The position numbers were made by a program, and so were the translations under genes. Of a DNA stretch of 64,000 nucleotides, positions 8,890 to 17,353 are shown piece after piece. The notes beneath the pieces were generated by a model. The model did no database searches. It was not told the origin of the DNA and saw only the letters and a program-made list of their open reading frames with translations. How positions within the stretch are numbered: position 1 is the first letter of the stretch; each line of letters begins with the position of its first letter. Source of the DNA: Jannaschia seohaensis (GTDB taxonomy: Bacteria; Pseudomonadota; Alphaproteobacteria; Rhodobacterales; Rhodobacteraceae). The DNA is taken from positions 1 through 64,000 of the forward strand of contig NZ_UETC01000015.1 of the NCBI RefSeq assembly GCF_900116765.1, given 5' to 3'.

Positions 8890-8991
8890 CGGCATCGTAT
8901 CGGGGCCCGGGGGCCTGACCTTCCCGTGCGACCGACCTATAAGGAATCGGCCTGCCCCGGCCCCTCGTATTTGGAAAGGTATCGGCAGTTC

Positions 8992-9873
8992 ATGTCCGGC
9001 TCGACCTATTTCGCCAGCCATTTCGGCCTCCGGGAGCGGCCTTTCACGCTGCTGCCCGACCCCGACTTCATCTATTGGAGCCCGGCCCATAAGCGCGCCT
9101 TCACCGTGCTGGAATACGGCGTCTTCACCTGCGCTCCGATCACCGTGATCACGGGCGAGGTGGGCGCGGGCAAGACGACGCTTCTGCAGCGGCTGTTGCA
9201 GGATCTGGGCGAGCAGGTCGTGGTCGGGCTGGTCTCCAACGCCCAGGGCGGGCGCGGCGATTTGCTGCACTGGGTGCTCAACGCGCTCGGGCTCGATGTC
9301 GGTCACGAGACGGCCTATGTCACCAAGTTCCAGATTTTGCAGGACTTCATCATCGAGCAATACGCCGCCGAGCGGCGCGTTCTGCTGATCATCGACGAGG
9401 CGCAGAACCTGTCCATGGAGGGGCTCGAAGAGCTGCGGATGCTCACCAATATCAACTCGGGCAAGGACGAGCTGTTGCAGCTGATCCTGGTCGGCCAGCC
9501 CGAGCTGCGCGACATGATCTCGCGCCCCGAGCTGCGGCAGTTCGCGCAGCGGGTGACGGCCAGCTTCCACGTGCCCGCGATGGATCTGGAGACGACGCGC
9601 GCCTATATCCGCCACCGCCTGACCCATGCCGGCGGCACCGGAGGGGAATTCTCGGACGCGGCCATCGGCGTCGTCCATGAGGGCTCCGGCGGGGTGCCCC
9701 GCCTGGTCAACAAGCTGTGCGATTTCGCCATGGCCTATGCGATGTCCTCGGAGCGCGCGACCGTCGAGGCGGACACCGTGCGCGACGTGCTGGCCGACGA
9801 CATGTTCATCACCACCCGCGCGCCGGCCCCGGCCCCGACCCCGCTGCGGCTGGACAGGAAGATCATGGAATGA
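8992..9873 (+). CDS. AAA ATPase of exosortase-associated EPS systems (ExeA-like)
   Basis: A 293-residue ATPase that opens with YFASHFGLRERPFTLLPDPDF, the signature start of the ExeA/XrtA-associated ATPase family. Walker A is GEVGAGKTTLL (about residues 56-66) and Walker B is LLIIDEAQNL (about 133-142). A sensor region (LILVGQPELRDM) and a C-terminal arginine/lid region (GSGGVPRLVNKLCDFAM) follow. Family members sit in exosortase/EPS loci and probably energise or regulate assembly. The start at 8992 follows GGAAAGG and gives the conserved N-terminus. The stop overlaps the Wzz-like start (ATGA at 9870-9873), so translation is likely coupled. Confidence 0.9.
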   Translation: MSGSTYFASHFGLRERPFTLLPDPDFIYWSPAHKRAFTVLEYGVFTCAPITVITGEVGAGKTTLLQRLLQDLGEQVVVGLVSNAQGGRGDLLHWVLNALGLDVGHETAYVTKFQILQDFIIEQYAAERRVLLIIDEAQNLSMEGLEELRMLTNINSGKDELLQLILVGQPELRDMISRPELRQFAQRVTASFHVPAMDLETTRAYIRHRLTHAGGTGGEFSDAAIGVVHEGSGGVPRLVNKLCDFAMAYAMSSERATVEADTVRDVLADDMFITTRAPAPAPTPLRLDRKIME

Positions 9874-11444
9874 ACGCCGACCTTCGGTTCTACGCCCGGC
9901 TGCTGCTCCGGCGTCTGCCGGTGATGGCGCTGCTGTTTCTGCTATGCACGGCGATGGGCGTCGTGCTGGCCTTGCGGCTGCCGGCGGTCTACGCGGCCTC
10001 GGCGCGGCTTCTGGTGGAGGCGCCGCAGATCTCCGAGGAGCTGGCGCAATCCTCGGTCCAGATCGCCGCCACCGAAGAGATCGAGATCATCCGCCAGCAG
10101 CTGATGACCCGCGCCAACCTGATCGACATCGCCCGCAACCTCTCGGTCTTCGAGGAGATCGGCCGGATGTCGCCCGACGAGATCGTCGAGGAGATGCGCG
10201 ACAACACCGATATCCGCGCCACCGGCGGCCCGTCGCGCGGCGTGGCCCAACCGACCATCGTCAACGTCACCTTCAACGCCCGCGAGGGACGGATCGCCGC
10301 CGCGGTCGTCAACGAATACATCACCCGCATCACCTCGGCCAATGTGCGCAACCGCACCGACGCCGCCGGCGACACGCTGAGCTTCTTCGAGCAGGAGGTC
10401 GAGCGGCTCGACCGGGAGCTGTCGACCCGGCTGGAGCGGATCAGCGCCTTCCAGCGCGAGCATGTCGACGCGCTGCCCGACGGGCAGGCCTACCGGCTCG
10501 ACCGCCAGTCGCTCCTGCAGGAGCGGCTGGCCGGGCTGGGCCGCGACATCACCGGGCTGGAGGAGCAGCGCGCACGCCTCACCGACCTGTTCGAGACGAC
10601 CGGCCAGGCGGCCGGGATGCAGAGCGCGCAGCCCGCCCTCTCGCCCGAGGCGGCGCGGGTCGCCGAGCTGGAAGCGGAGCTCGACGAGGCGCTGACGGTC
10701 TTCTCAGAGACCAACCCCCGCGTCGTCCAGCTGCAAGGCCGGCTGGAGCGGGCGCGCGAGGCCCTGGCCGACAGCCGCATCGCGGCGGAGACGGGCGAGG
10801 CCCAGACCGCCCCCGCCGAAGACCCGCAGACCACGCTGTTCAACCTCCAGATGGCCGAGATCGACGCCCGCGTCGCGCAGCTGCGCGCCCAGATCCCGCC
10901 CATCGAGGACGAGCTGGCCCAACTGCGCGACGCCATCGACGAGACGCCGCTCAACGGCATCACCCTGGCCGGGCTGCAACGCGACTACGACAACATCCGC
11001 CAGCAATACGACGCCGCCGTGGTGCGCCTCAATCAGGCCAGCATGGGCGAGCGCATCGAGCTCTCCGCCCGCGGCCAGCGCATCACCCTGGTCGAGGCGG
11101 CCTCGGTGCCCGACAGCCCCGACAGCCCCAACCGTCCGCTGGTGGCCGCCGCGGGCGCGGGGCTGGGCCTGGTGCTGGCGCTCGGGCTGTTCGTCCTTCT
11201 GGAGCTGCTCAATTCCACCGTGCGCCGGGGCGCCGACCTGCAGGCCAAGCTGGGCGTCGTGCCGCTGGCCACGATCCCCTATCTGGAGACGCGGAGGCGC
11301 CGGATCTGGCGCCGGATCGGCAGGGCCCTGGTCATGCTGGCGGTGCTGGTGGGCGTGCCTGCCGGGCTCTGGGCGGTGGACACCTACTACCTGCCGCTCG
11401 ATCTTCTGACGCAACGCCTGCTGGACCGGCTCGGCCTCGCCTGA
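9870..11444 (+). CDS. Wzz/ExoP-type polysaccharide chain-length determinant
   Basis: A 524-residue inner-membrane co-polymerase. The first membrane segment lies near residues 15-38 (VMALLFLLCTAMGVVLAL). A periplasmic Wzz domain with AARLLVEAPQISEEL and a long coiled coil (about 160-380) follow. A second membrane segment is near 425-447 (PLVAAAGAGLGLVLALGL) and one more hydrophobic stretch is near 480-500. There is no cytoplasmic kinase domain; the kinase is the separate next gene. It sets polymer length for the Wzx/Wzy pathway. The start is fixed by the ATGA overlap with the ATPase gene. Confidence 0.9.
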   Translation: MNADLRFYARLLLRRLPVMALLFLLCTAMGVVLALRLPAVYAASARLLVEAPQISEELAQSSVQIAATEEIEIIRQQLMTRANLIDIARNLSVFEEIGRMSPDEIVEEMRDNTDIRATGGPSRGVAQPTIVNVTFNAREGRIAAAVVNEYITRITSANVRNRTDAAGDTLSFFEQEVERLDRELSTRLERISAFQREHVDALPDGQAYRLDRQSLLQERLAGLGRDITGLEEQRARLTDLFETTGQAAGMQSAQPALSPEAARVAELEAELDEALTVFSETNPRVVQLQGRLERAREALADSRIAAETGEAQTAPAEDPQTTLFNLQMAEIDARVAQLRAQIPPIEDELAQLRDAIDETPLNGITLAGLQRDYDNIRQQYDAAVVRLNQASMGERIELSARGQRITLVEAASVPDSPDSPNRPLVAAAGAGLGLVLALGLFVLLELLNSTVRRGADLQAKLGVVPLATIPYLETRRRRIWRRIGRALVMLAVLVGVPAGLWAVDTYYLPLDLLTQRLLDRLGLA

Positions 11445-11469
11445 GCCCCCCCGCCCGAGGACATCCCCG

Positions 11470-12294
11470 ATGGAGAAGCTCCGAGACGCTCTCGACAAGG
11501 CCCGCGCGGTGCGCGGCGGCACCGCGCCGGCCGCGCGCCCCCGCGGCCCCGCGCCCCTGCGCGGCCGCACGGCGGCGACCGATGCCGCCTGGGCGGATCT
11601 GGCCGCCTTCGCGCCCGACCCGAAGCTCCTGGCGAAGAACCGCGTCGTCACGCTCGACCCCGGGCGCGAGGCCACGCCCTTCGACATCCTGCGCACCAAG
11701 ACGCTTTTGCAGATGCGGCGCAACGGCTGGCGGCGGCTGGGCATCACCTCGCCGGGCCCGGCCTGCGGCAAGACCACCACGGCGGCCAATCTCTGCCTGT
11801 CGCTCGCCCGCCAGGTCGAGCTGCGCACCATCCTGATGGAGATGGACCTGCGCCGCCCCGCGCTGTCCAAGCTCCTGGGGCGAAAGCCCGAGATCGATAT
11901 CGGCGAGATGCTGATGGGCGAGGTGCCCTTCGCCCGGCAGGCCCTGCGGGTGCGCGACAACCTCGCCATCTCGATGTCGGCCAGGCCCCATCGCGACCCC
12001 GCCCGCTACATGCTGAGCGCCGAGACCGAACAGACGCTCGACGCCGTCGAGGCTGAGTATCGCCCCGACCTGGTGGTCTTCGACCTGCCGCCACTCTTGG
12101 TGAGCGACGACACCCGCGCCTTCATCGGCAAGGTCGATTGCGTGCTGATGGTGGTGCGCGCCGAGCAGAGCTCCATGGCGCAGATCGACGCCTGCGAGCG
12201 CGAGATCTCGGAACATACCAACGTGCTGGGCATGGTGCTGAGCCATGCGCGCTTCGCCGATACCGAAGGCTATTACGACTACGATTACGGCTGA
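11470..12294 (+). CDS. CpsD/CapB-like bacterial tyrosine kinase
   Basis: A 274-residue P-loop kinase. Walker A is SPGPACGKTTTAAN (about residues 95-108), Walker A-prime is ILMEMDLRRPALS and Walker B is LVVFDLPPLLVSDD. The C-terminus carries a tyrosine cluster (YYDYDYG), the usual autophosphorylation tail of BY-kinases. It would act with the Wzz-like protein encoded 25 bases upstream; cycles of phosphorylation control polymer length and export. The N-terminal 45 residues are Ala/Arg/Pro-rich and probably unstructured. Confidence 0.92.
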   Translation: MEKLRDALDKARAVRGGTAPAARPRGPAPLRGRTAATDAAWADLAAFAPDPKLLAKNRVVTLDPGREATPFDILRTKTLLQMRRNGWRRLGITSPGPACGKTTTAANLCLSLARQVELRTILMEMDLRRPALSKLLGRKPEIDIGEMLMGEVPFARQALRVRDNLAISMSARPHRDPARYMLSAETEQTLDAVEAEYRPDLVVFDLPPLLVSDDTRAFIGKVDCVLMVVRAEQSSMAQIDACEREISEHTNVLGMVLSHARFADTEGYYDYDYG

Positions 12295-12362
12295 GGCGGG
12301 CGGCGCCGGCGGCGCTCCGGGACGTCCGCGAGGCGGCGCGCCCCGCAATGGCGTGGTCTGAG

Positions 12363-12397
12363 GGAAACAGTCGCGGCCCGGTTTCGGCCGCGTTTCC
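12363..12397 (+). terminator. Hairpin between kinase and export genes
   Basis: The arms CGCGGCC and GGCCGCG are flanked by GGAAAC and TTTCC, giving a stem in the 173-base gap inside the EPS operon. It could act as a partial terminator or as a processing signal. No clear U-run follows. Confidence 0.3.
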
Positions 12398-12467
12398 GTC
12401 CTCGCCTTCCCTCGGGGGGCGGGGCTGGGGCAGGGTCCGGGCCATAACAACAAGAGCAGGCACGGTC

Positions 12468-13103
12468 ATGACGGTCACTGCAATCCGGGTTCCGCCCCTG
12501 GCGGCGCTGCTTTTCGCGGGACTCCTGGCGCTCGTCTGGGCGGGGGGCGCCGCGGCGCAGGGCTACAAGGTCCGCTCCGGCGACACGCTGACGATCGAGG
12601 TGCTGCAAGACAGCTCGCTCAACCGCAACGTCTTGGTGACGCCCGACGGCACCTTCACCTTTCCCTTCGCCGGCACCGTGCGTGCCGGGGGGCGCACGCC
12701 CGCCGAGATCTCCCAGCAGCTGACGCAGGCCATCGCCTCCAATTTCGCCGCCCCGCCCAACGTCTTCGTCTCGGTCCGCTCCCTGCGCCCCGAGGATCCC
12801 GCGGCGCAGGCCGAGGAAGAGGCGGTGATGCTGATCTACGTGCTGGGCGAGGTCAACGAGCCCGGGCCCAAGCGGATCCTGCCCGGCACGACCTTCCTGC
12901 AGGCGCTGTCCACGACCGGCGGCTTCACCAATTTCGCCGCCGACAAGCGGGTGCAGCTGCGCCGCACCGACCCCCAGACCGGCGCTCAGGGCGTGACCGT
13001 CATCAACTACCGCGCCATCGCCGCGGGCGCGGCGATGAGCCAGGATATCGTGCTGACCGAGGGCGACGTCATCCTGGTGCCGCAGCGCCGCCTCTTCGAG
13101 TAA
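12468..13103 (+). CDS. Wza-like polysaccharide export protein
   Basis: A 211-residue periplasmic/outer-membrane export protein. The signal peptide covers about residues 1-30 (LLFAGLLALVWAGGAAA). A Poly_export domain follows (YKVRSGDTLTIEVL, VTPDGTFTFPFAGTVRAGG), then one SLBB domain (VYVLGEVNEPGP-like stretch, TTFLQALSTTGGFTNFA). It lacks a lipobox and the long C-terminal alpha barrel of E. coli Wza, like many alphaproteobacterial short forms. The stop shares a base with the barrel gene start (TAATG at 13101-13105). The ATG at 12468 gives a clean signal peptide. Confidence 0.9.
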   Translation: MTVTAIRVPPLAALLFAGLLALVWAGGAAAQGYKVRSGDTLTIEVLQDSSLNRNVLVTPDGTFTFPFAGTVRAGGRTPAEISQQLTQAIASNFAAPPNVFVSVRSLRPEDPAAQAEEEAVMLIYVLGEVNEPGPKRILPGTTFLQALSTTGGFTNFAADKRVQLRRTDPQTGAQGVTVINYRAIAAGAAMSQDIVLTEGDVILVPQRRLFE

Positions 13104-14530
13104 TGCGCGACGGCGGGAGGGCGCGCGCCCTGCGCCGCGGCGCGGGGCTGGCGCTGTCGGGCGCGGCCATGCTGGGCGCGGGGCTGGGCCTCGCGCAGGA
13201 GCGCGGCGCGGCCCCCAATCCCGAACTGCGCTTCGATCTGGGGATCGGGCTGGAGCAGGACGATGACGGGGCCGGGCTCCACACCGATCTGGGCGCCACC
13301 TATGCGACCCGCACCCGCACCCAGGATCTGACCTTTTCGCTCGGCACCGCGGTGGCGCTGGACGGGGAGGGGCTGAACGAGAACGCCTTCCTGCCCACGG
13401 CCCGGCTGTCCTACGGGTTCGACAATGGCGACACCCTGCTGAAGCTCGCCGGCAGCTACCGGGTGCGGCGGGTCGAGGGGATCGCCTTCGTGCTCGATGC
13501 GGGGGCGGACGGATCGGAGGGCGGGCTCGACGAGCTCGAGGCCGTCGATGACGACGGTCGGCTGGAGACGCTGGGCGCGGGGATCGACCTCGCGCTCAAC
13601 CGCCGGGCGCCGATCGGGCTGGAGCTGGGCGCGGAGGTGATCGACCGGAACTACCGCGACACCGACGACCCCGATCTGGACGACACCCGCAGCGTGAGCC
13701 TGGACGCCGCGCTACGCCTGACGCCCCGGCCGGGGCTGGATTTTCGTCTGACGGCGGCGCGGAGCACCGCCACGGATGCGGGCGAGCTGGACAGCGAGAC
13801 CGAGACCACGACCCTGGGCGCGCGGGTGAGCTGGGCCGCGACCCCCGCCACCCGGGTCGATCTGAGCCTCGCCCATTCGGAGCGCGAGGAGGCGCGCAAC
13901 CGCATCGCCATCGTGGGCGGCGCGCTGGTCGCGACCGGCGGGCGCGAGACGGTGACGAATGACGGGCTGGTCTGGCGCGGCGAGATCGTCCAGGCGCGGC
14001 CCAACGGCACCCGCGCGCTGCGCTTCTCGCGCACGCTGGTCGCGGGGGGCGCCGTCGCGCGGCTGCGGCTGGCCCGCGCGCTGGAGCTGCCCGGCGGCGG
14101 GGCGCTGGAGCTGGCGATCGGGGCGGCGCATTTCGAGGGCGGCGACACCACGCCGCTGCTCAGCCTGTCCTATGCCGCCGCGCCGCTGCCGGGCGACAGC
14201 CTGCGCGTCACGCTGGAGCGCATGGCGGAGACCGATGGCGACGACCAGGAGGTCGCACGCACGCGCGCCCGGCTCTCCTATGAGCGGGCGCTAACGCCGG
14301 TCTCGCAGCTGACCCTTTCGGCGGGGCTGGCGCGGGTCGACGTGCTCGACGGGTTCGAGCCCGACCGGACGACCGTGACGCTGGGGGCGGCCTATACCCG
14401 CGACCTGACGCCGGATTGGGCGCTCTCGGCACGGATCGACCACGCCGCCGCGCGCGACGAGGGCGGGGAGACCGAGCGCGACAGCCGCGTTTCGCTGACC
14501 CTGGGACGGAGCTTCTCCTTCCGGCCCTGA
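13103..14530 (+). CDS. Outer-membrane beta-barrel protein of the EPS operon
   Basis: A 475-residue exported protein. The signal peptide covers about residues 1-31. The rest alternates polar and hydrophobic residues in strand pairs (for example GLEQDDDGAGLHTDLGATYA, LGARVSWAATPATRVDLSLA) and ends VSLTLGRSFSFRP, as in outer-membrane barrels. Such proteins follow Wza-like genes in exosortase/EPS loci and may form the outer-membrane exit or a secretin-like partner. Translation is coupled to the export gene through TAATG. A short stretch resembling its 3-prime end appears again upstream of the intact spike locus at about 23.33 kb. Confidence 0.8.
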   Translation: MRDGGRARALRRGAGLALSGAAMLGAGLGLAQERGAAPNPELRFDLGIGLEQDDDGAGLHTDLGATYATRTRTQDLTFSLGTAVALDGEGLNENAFLPTARLSYGFDNGDTLLKLAGSYRVRRVEGIAFVLDAGADGSEGGLDELEAVDDDGRLETLGAGIDLALNRRAPIGLELGAEVIDRNYRDTDDPDLDDTRSVSLDAALRLTPRPGLDFRLTAARSTATDAGELDSETETTTLGARVSWAATPATRVDLSLAHSEREEARNRIAIVGGALVATGGRETVTNDGLVWRGEIVQARPNGTRALRFSRTLVAGGAVARLRLARALELPGGGALELAIGAAHFEGGDTTPLLSLSYAAAPLPGDSLRVTLERMAETDGDDQEVARTRARLSYERALTPVSQLTLSAGLARVDVLDGFEPDRTTVTLGAAYTRDLTPDWALSARIDHAAARDEGGETERDSRVSLTLGRSFSFRP

Positions 14531-14580
14531 GAAGGGGCGGAGCCCAAAGGCCGCGTCCGGGACGCGCCTGGCCGCTCCGG

Positions 14581-14632
14581 CGGACTGGGGCTCTGCCCCA
14601 GACCCCGGGACATTTGGGCAGGGAAGAAGGGG
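14581..14632 (+). terminator. Hairpin repeat, family A, end of the EPS core operon
   Basis: GGGGCTCTGCCCC (14587-14599) forms a short-loop stem, followed by an ACATTTGGGCAGGGAAGAAG stretch. The stem and flanks are identical over about 27 bases to a copy after the phosphomannomutase gene at 55025. It probably serves as a terminator carried on a dispersed repeat. Confidence 0.55.
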
Positions 14633-14641
14633 GCGGGCGCG

Positions 14642-14842
14642 CACGGCCGGTTCGTCACCCTCTCGTTCACCGGCCTCGCCACCGCCAGCCGCGCGCTGGC
14701 CGTCGCGCGATCGGGTTCCATGCGGGTGACCACCGTGGGCGGCAGCACCGAAGCCATCCATATCGCCGCCGGCGTGCCCTTCCCGATCCGGGTCACGCGG
14801 GTCTGGGCGACGGGCGCCACCGGCATCGTGGCGCTCTGGTGA
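14642..14842 (+). pseudogene. Truncated GTA head-spike base gene (ghsA-like remnant)
   Basis: Frame translation gives SRALAVARSGSMRVTTVGGS and then a tail ending WATGATGIVALW before TGA at 14840-14842. Hand alignment to the intact ghsA-like protein at 23534 shows 35 identical positions in about 50, with two residues missing near the end. There is no in-frame ATG before the similarity begins; the 5-prime third has been replaced by the family A repeat at 14581-14632. It keeps the TGATG overlap with the following spike gene, as in the intact locus. A dead second copy of the head-spike base gene. Confidence 0.82.
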
Positions 14843-15589
14843 TGCTGGGGATGGGGCTGCCCCCCGCCGCGCCACCGGTGGGCGCGCTTGCGGATCGCGG
14901 CGCGGGGCCGGTCACCTCGCCCGCGCGCATGGCGGCCCCGGTGCTGGACGCGCTCACTACCGACGGGCTGGACGTCACGCTGGCGGCGGCACCGAGCGCC
15001 AATAGCGCCCCGATCACCGCCTACGACCTGCGCTATGCCCTGGGCGGCGGCGTCTCGGTGGAGGTCCAGACCCGGGCCGTCAACGCCGAGGGCGCGGGCG
15101 CCTGGGGCGACGGGGCGGTGGCGGTGACCGTGTCGGCCGGGCTGCCGGACGGCATCGTCACCGACCCGGAATTCCTCGACGGGACCGCCTGGGACGTGGT
15201 CAGCGCCACCTCGGCGCGGGGCTGACGGTCGACGGGACGAACCCGGATTTGAGGTCCTGTAATACCGAGGATGGGTACGTCTTCCCGGTCACGTCCGGCC
15301 AGGCCTACGAGATGACGGTCGATATCTCCGACGTGCCCTTCACGGGCCGGCGGCGGTTCTCAATGACCTACGACAAGGGCACGACGCCGGCGGCAGGGAC
15401 CGCGACCGTCTCCATCCAGCTCGGGCGACTTCCCAGGCTCACCCTTCACCTTTTCGGCGCCGGGGGTCTTCGGCCCCTATGCCGTCCCGACGCCGCCTCC
15501 GGCGGACGCCAAATGCGCGGTTGCAGATCGCCCTGCTGGACGGCGAGGCGGAGCTCACGGTGCGGAAGGTGAGCCTGGTCGCCGTATAG
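14842..15589 (+). pseudogene. Frameshifted GTA spike fibre gene (ghsB-like remnant)
   Basis: It begins MLGMGLPPAAPPVG at the TGATG overlap, paralleling MPGLGLGLGAGRRAP of the intact fibre. A fibronectin-like stretch (ITAYDLRYALGGGVSVEVQT) follows, then a carbohydrate-binding-like jelly roll that must be read across at least three frames. The pieces are DPEFLDGTAWDVVSATSAR, then GLTVDGTNPDLRS and YVFPVTSGQAYEMTVDIS, then SPFTFSAPGVFGPYAVP, and finally LQIALLDGEAELTVRKVSLV ending at TAG 15587-15589. The tip is unlike the beta-helix of the intact fibre at 23794, so this was a spike with another receptor-binding end. The frame changes are seen directly; the family call rests on gene order and the short start. 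Confidence 0.72.
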
Positions 15590-15727
15590 ACCGTTCCGCG
15601 CGGGGCTGGGCGCGGCAAGGCGGCCCCTCCATTGCACGTCATCTCCTCGGGTGCGGCGGGCGTGGCGCTCCGGGGGAGACGTTGGGCGGGGATCTCTCCG
15701 GCCGCCGTCCCGCCCGCGACCCGACGC
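15590..15727. other. Gap between spike remnant and phosphatase
   Basis: About 140 GC-rich bases between the last spike remnant codon and the convergent phosphatase stop. No gene or clear terminator seen. Confidence 0.3.
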
Positions 15728-16423
15728 TCAGGCCCCGACCTGCAGGAAGCGGATCGGCGCGCCGGGGAAGATCGCCGCCGCCGTCAGCCGCCCCGATGCC
15801 CAGGCCCCCGTGTCCACGGCCACCCGCCGCCCCGCCAGCTCGGGGGCGTCAACCACGGTATGGCCATGCACCACCCACAGCCCATCCCGCCGCGCCCGCC
15901 GCGGCGGGCGCCCCCAGAGCAGGACGCGCGGATCCTGCGCGTCCAGGGCCAAGACCGGGTCGAGCGCGGCATGCACGCAGACCACATCGCCCGAGCGCCA
16001 GGTCGCGGGCAGCCCCCGCAGCCAGGCCTCCGTCCCCGGGGGCAGAGCCGCGCGGAGCCGCATGGCGATCTCCTCGGGATCGAACAGCGCGCCCAGCCCA
16101 TAGCTCGCCAGCGTCTCCATCCCGCCATGGGTCAGCCAGCGGTCGCCCCGCTCCCCGGGCCGGTCGAGCGCGTCGAGCAGCATCCGCTCGTGATTGCCCA
16201 TCAGGCAGACCGTGCGGGCCGGGTCGAGGGCGCGCAAGGCATCCAGCGTGGCGCGCGCGTCGGGGCCGCGATCGACATAGTCGCCCAGGAAGACGGTGAC
16301 GGCCTCCGGCCCGCCCGCCGCGTCCGCCTCGATCAGCGCCAGCATCTCCGCGAGCAGGTCGGCGCGGCCGTGCAGGTCGCCCACGGCATAGACGGGCCGC
16401 TCGGGAGCGGGATGGTCCGGCAT
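15728..16423 (-). CDS. Serine/threonine-type metallophosphatase
   Basis: A 231-residue calcineurin-like phosphoesterase of the bacterial PrpA/ApaH-like type. Metal and catalytic motifs are in order: GDLHGR (about residue 15), GDYVDRG (about 47), GNHE (about 75), HAAL (about 150) and HGHT (about 185). It removes phosphate from proteins or nucleotides; the substrate is not predictable. It is a single gene, opposite in direction to the EPS units. Broken pieces of a close relative lie at 43160-43450 in two orientations. Confidence 0.9.
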   Translation of the reverse strand: MPDHPAPERPVYAVGDLHGRADLLAEMLALIEADAAGGPEAVTVFLGDYVDRGPDARATLDALRALDPARTVCLMGNHERMLLDALDRPGERGDRWLTHGGMETLASYGLGALFDPEEIAMRLRAALPPGTEAWLRGLPATWRSGDVVCVHAALDPVLALDAQDPRVLLWGRPPRRARRDGLWVVHGHTVVDAPELAGRRVAVDTGAWASGRLTAAAIFPGAPIRFLQVGA

Positions 16424-16458
16424 CGCGGGCAGGTCTCCACCAGGGCGTGCGGCCCGTC

Positions 16459-16760
16459 ATCGCCCCATCGGGCGGGAGGCGCAAGCGGTGGTACCTTTGC
16501 ATCAGGCGGGAACGCCCGGTCGAGAGGTGCGCCTCCGGCGGGGATATTTGAGCAGGGAAGAAAGGGAGGCGGGGCGCCCGGGGGATGTCTCGGCGATCCG
16601 TGGCGGCGTCTTCGTCAAGGCGGGCGGTTCGTCTTCGCCCCATCGGGCGGGATGCAAGCGGTGATGCTTTTGCATCAAGCGGGAACGTCCGGCCGGAACG
16701 TGCGCCTCCGGCGGGGATATTTGGACAGGGAAGAAGGGGGGGGCGGAGCGCCCGGGGCGG
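16459..16760. repeat. Tandem duplication of an intergenic repeat
   Basis: Two copies (about 16459-16580 and 16634-16760) share CATCGGGCGGG, then a GCAAGCGGTG stretch, TTTGCATCA, GCGGGAAC, and end GCCTCCGGCGGGGATATTTG followed by CAGGGAAGAA. The copies are about 175 bases apart. Each ends in the family A repeat core that also occurs near 49.2, 55.1 and 59.4 kb. No gene is seen in the 460-base gap 16424-16884 apart from these repeats and the promoter elements near 16.82-16.86 kb. Confidence 0.7.
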
Positions 16761-16819
16761 GGGGCGCGTCTTTGCCGGGGGGCGGTGTCTTCGTCGGGGG
16801 GAGAAGCGGGGCAGGGCAG

Positions 16820-16858
16820 GCGCGATTGCGCGGGACGTCCGCGCGCCCCGGTGCTATC
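16820..16858 (+). promoter_or_regulatory. Promoter and shared 10-base motif before the Alg14-like gene
   Basis: GCGCGATTGC at 16820-16829 is identical to half of the palindrome at 31004-31029 and to a reverse copy at 56130-56139. All three stand before EPS genes. GCTATC at 16853-16858, 27 bases before the start codon, matches a recurrent -10-like element in this window. Confidence 0.42.
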
Positions 16859-16884
16859 GCTCCGGCCGCAGGAGGAAGGACGCG

Positions 16885-17346
16885 ATGACCCAAAGACCGC
16901 GCAGGCGCGTGCTGGCGGTGGCCTCGGCCGGGGGGCACTGGATGCAGCTGATGATGCTGCGGCCGGCCTGGGCGCGTCACGAGGTGACCTGGATCACCAC
17001 GCTGGAGGGGCTGGCGGAGCAGGCGGGCCTAGCCCCGGCCCGTCTGGTGCCCGATTGCAACCGCGACACGCCGCTCCGGGCGCTCGGCTGCGGGGCCCTG
17101 CTGCTGTGGCATGTGCTGCGCCTCCGGCCCCATGCGGTGGTGACGACCGGAGCGCTGCCGGGGGTGCTGGCGCTGGCGGCGGGGCGGCTGGTCGGCGCGC
17201 GGACGATCTGGATCGACAGCGTCGCCAATGCGCAGGAGATGTCGGCCTCGGGCCGGCTCGCGGCCCGGGTCGCCACGCACCGCCTGTCGCAATGGCCGGA
17301 GGTGGCCCGCGCCGAGGGGGCGGAGTACGCGGGGTCGGTGCTGTGA
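16885..17346 (+). CDS. Alg14-like glycosyltransferase subunit
   Basis: A 153-residue protein of the Alg14/PssD/EpsF family. It carries the glycine-rich start VLAVASAGGHWMQLMMLRPA and the later PHAVVTTGALPGVLALAAG. This subunit anchors the catalytic Alg13-like partner at the membrane and helps bind the acceptor; together they add a sugar from a UDP-sugar during EPS repeat-unit assembly. The partner gene follows after 7 bases. A strong GGAGGAAGGA ribosome site precedes the ATG at 16885. Length is normal for the family. Confidence 0.88.
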   Translation: MTQRPRRRVLAVASAGGHWMQLMMLRPAWARHEVTWITTLEGLAEQAGLAPARLVPDCNRDTPLRALGCGALLLWHVLRLRPHAVVTTGALPGVLALAAGRLVGARTIWIDSVANAQEMSASGRLAARVATHRLSQWPEVARAEGAEYAGSVL

Positions 17347-17353
17347 GGGCCCC

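Larger units (their letters stand above)
8592..8991. promoter_or_regulatory. 400-base divergent control region of the EPS core
   Basis: No gene is seen. The region separates the sugar transferase (start 8591) from the EPS ATPase operon (start 8992). It is locally AT-richer (about 8636-8720). It holds a plus-strand GCTATC element at 8633-8638 in the context CCGGTGCTATCG, which recurs upstream of the Alg14-like gene. It also holds two short tandem repeats listed separately. The 5-prime leader would be long if transcription begins near 8645. Confidence 0.5.

Noticed and set aside
16424-16884. Repeats here considered as a CRISPR array
   Set aside because: Only two diverged copies of about 120 bases, no regular spacers and no cas genes.
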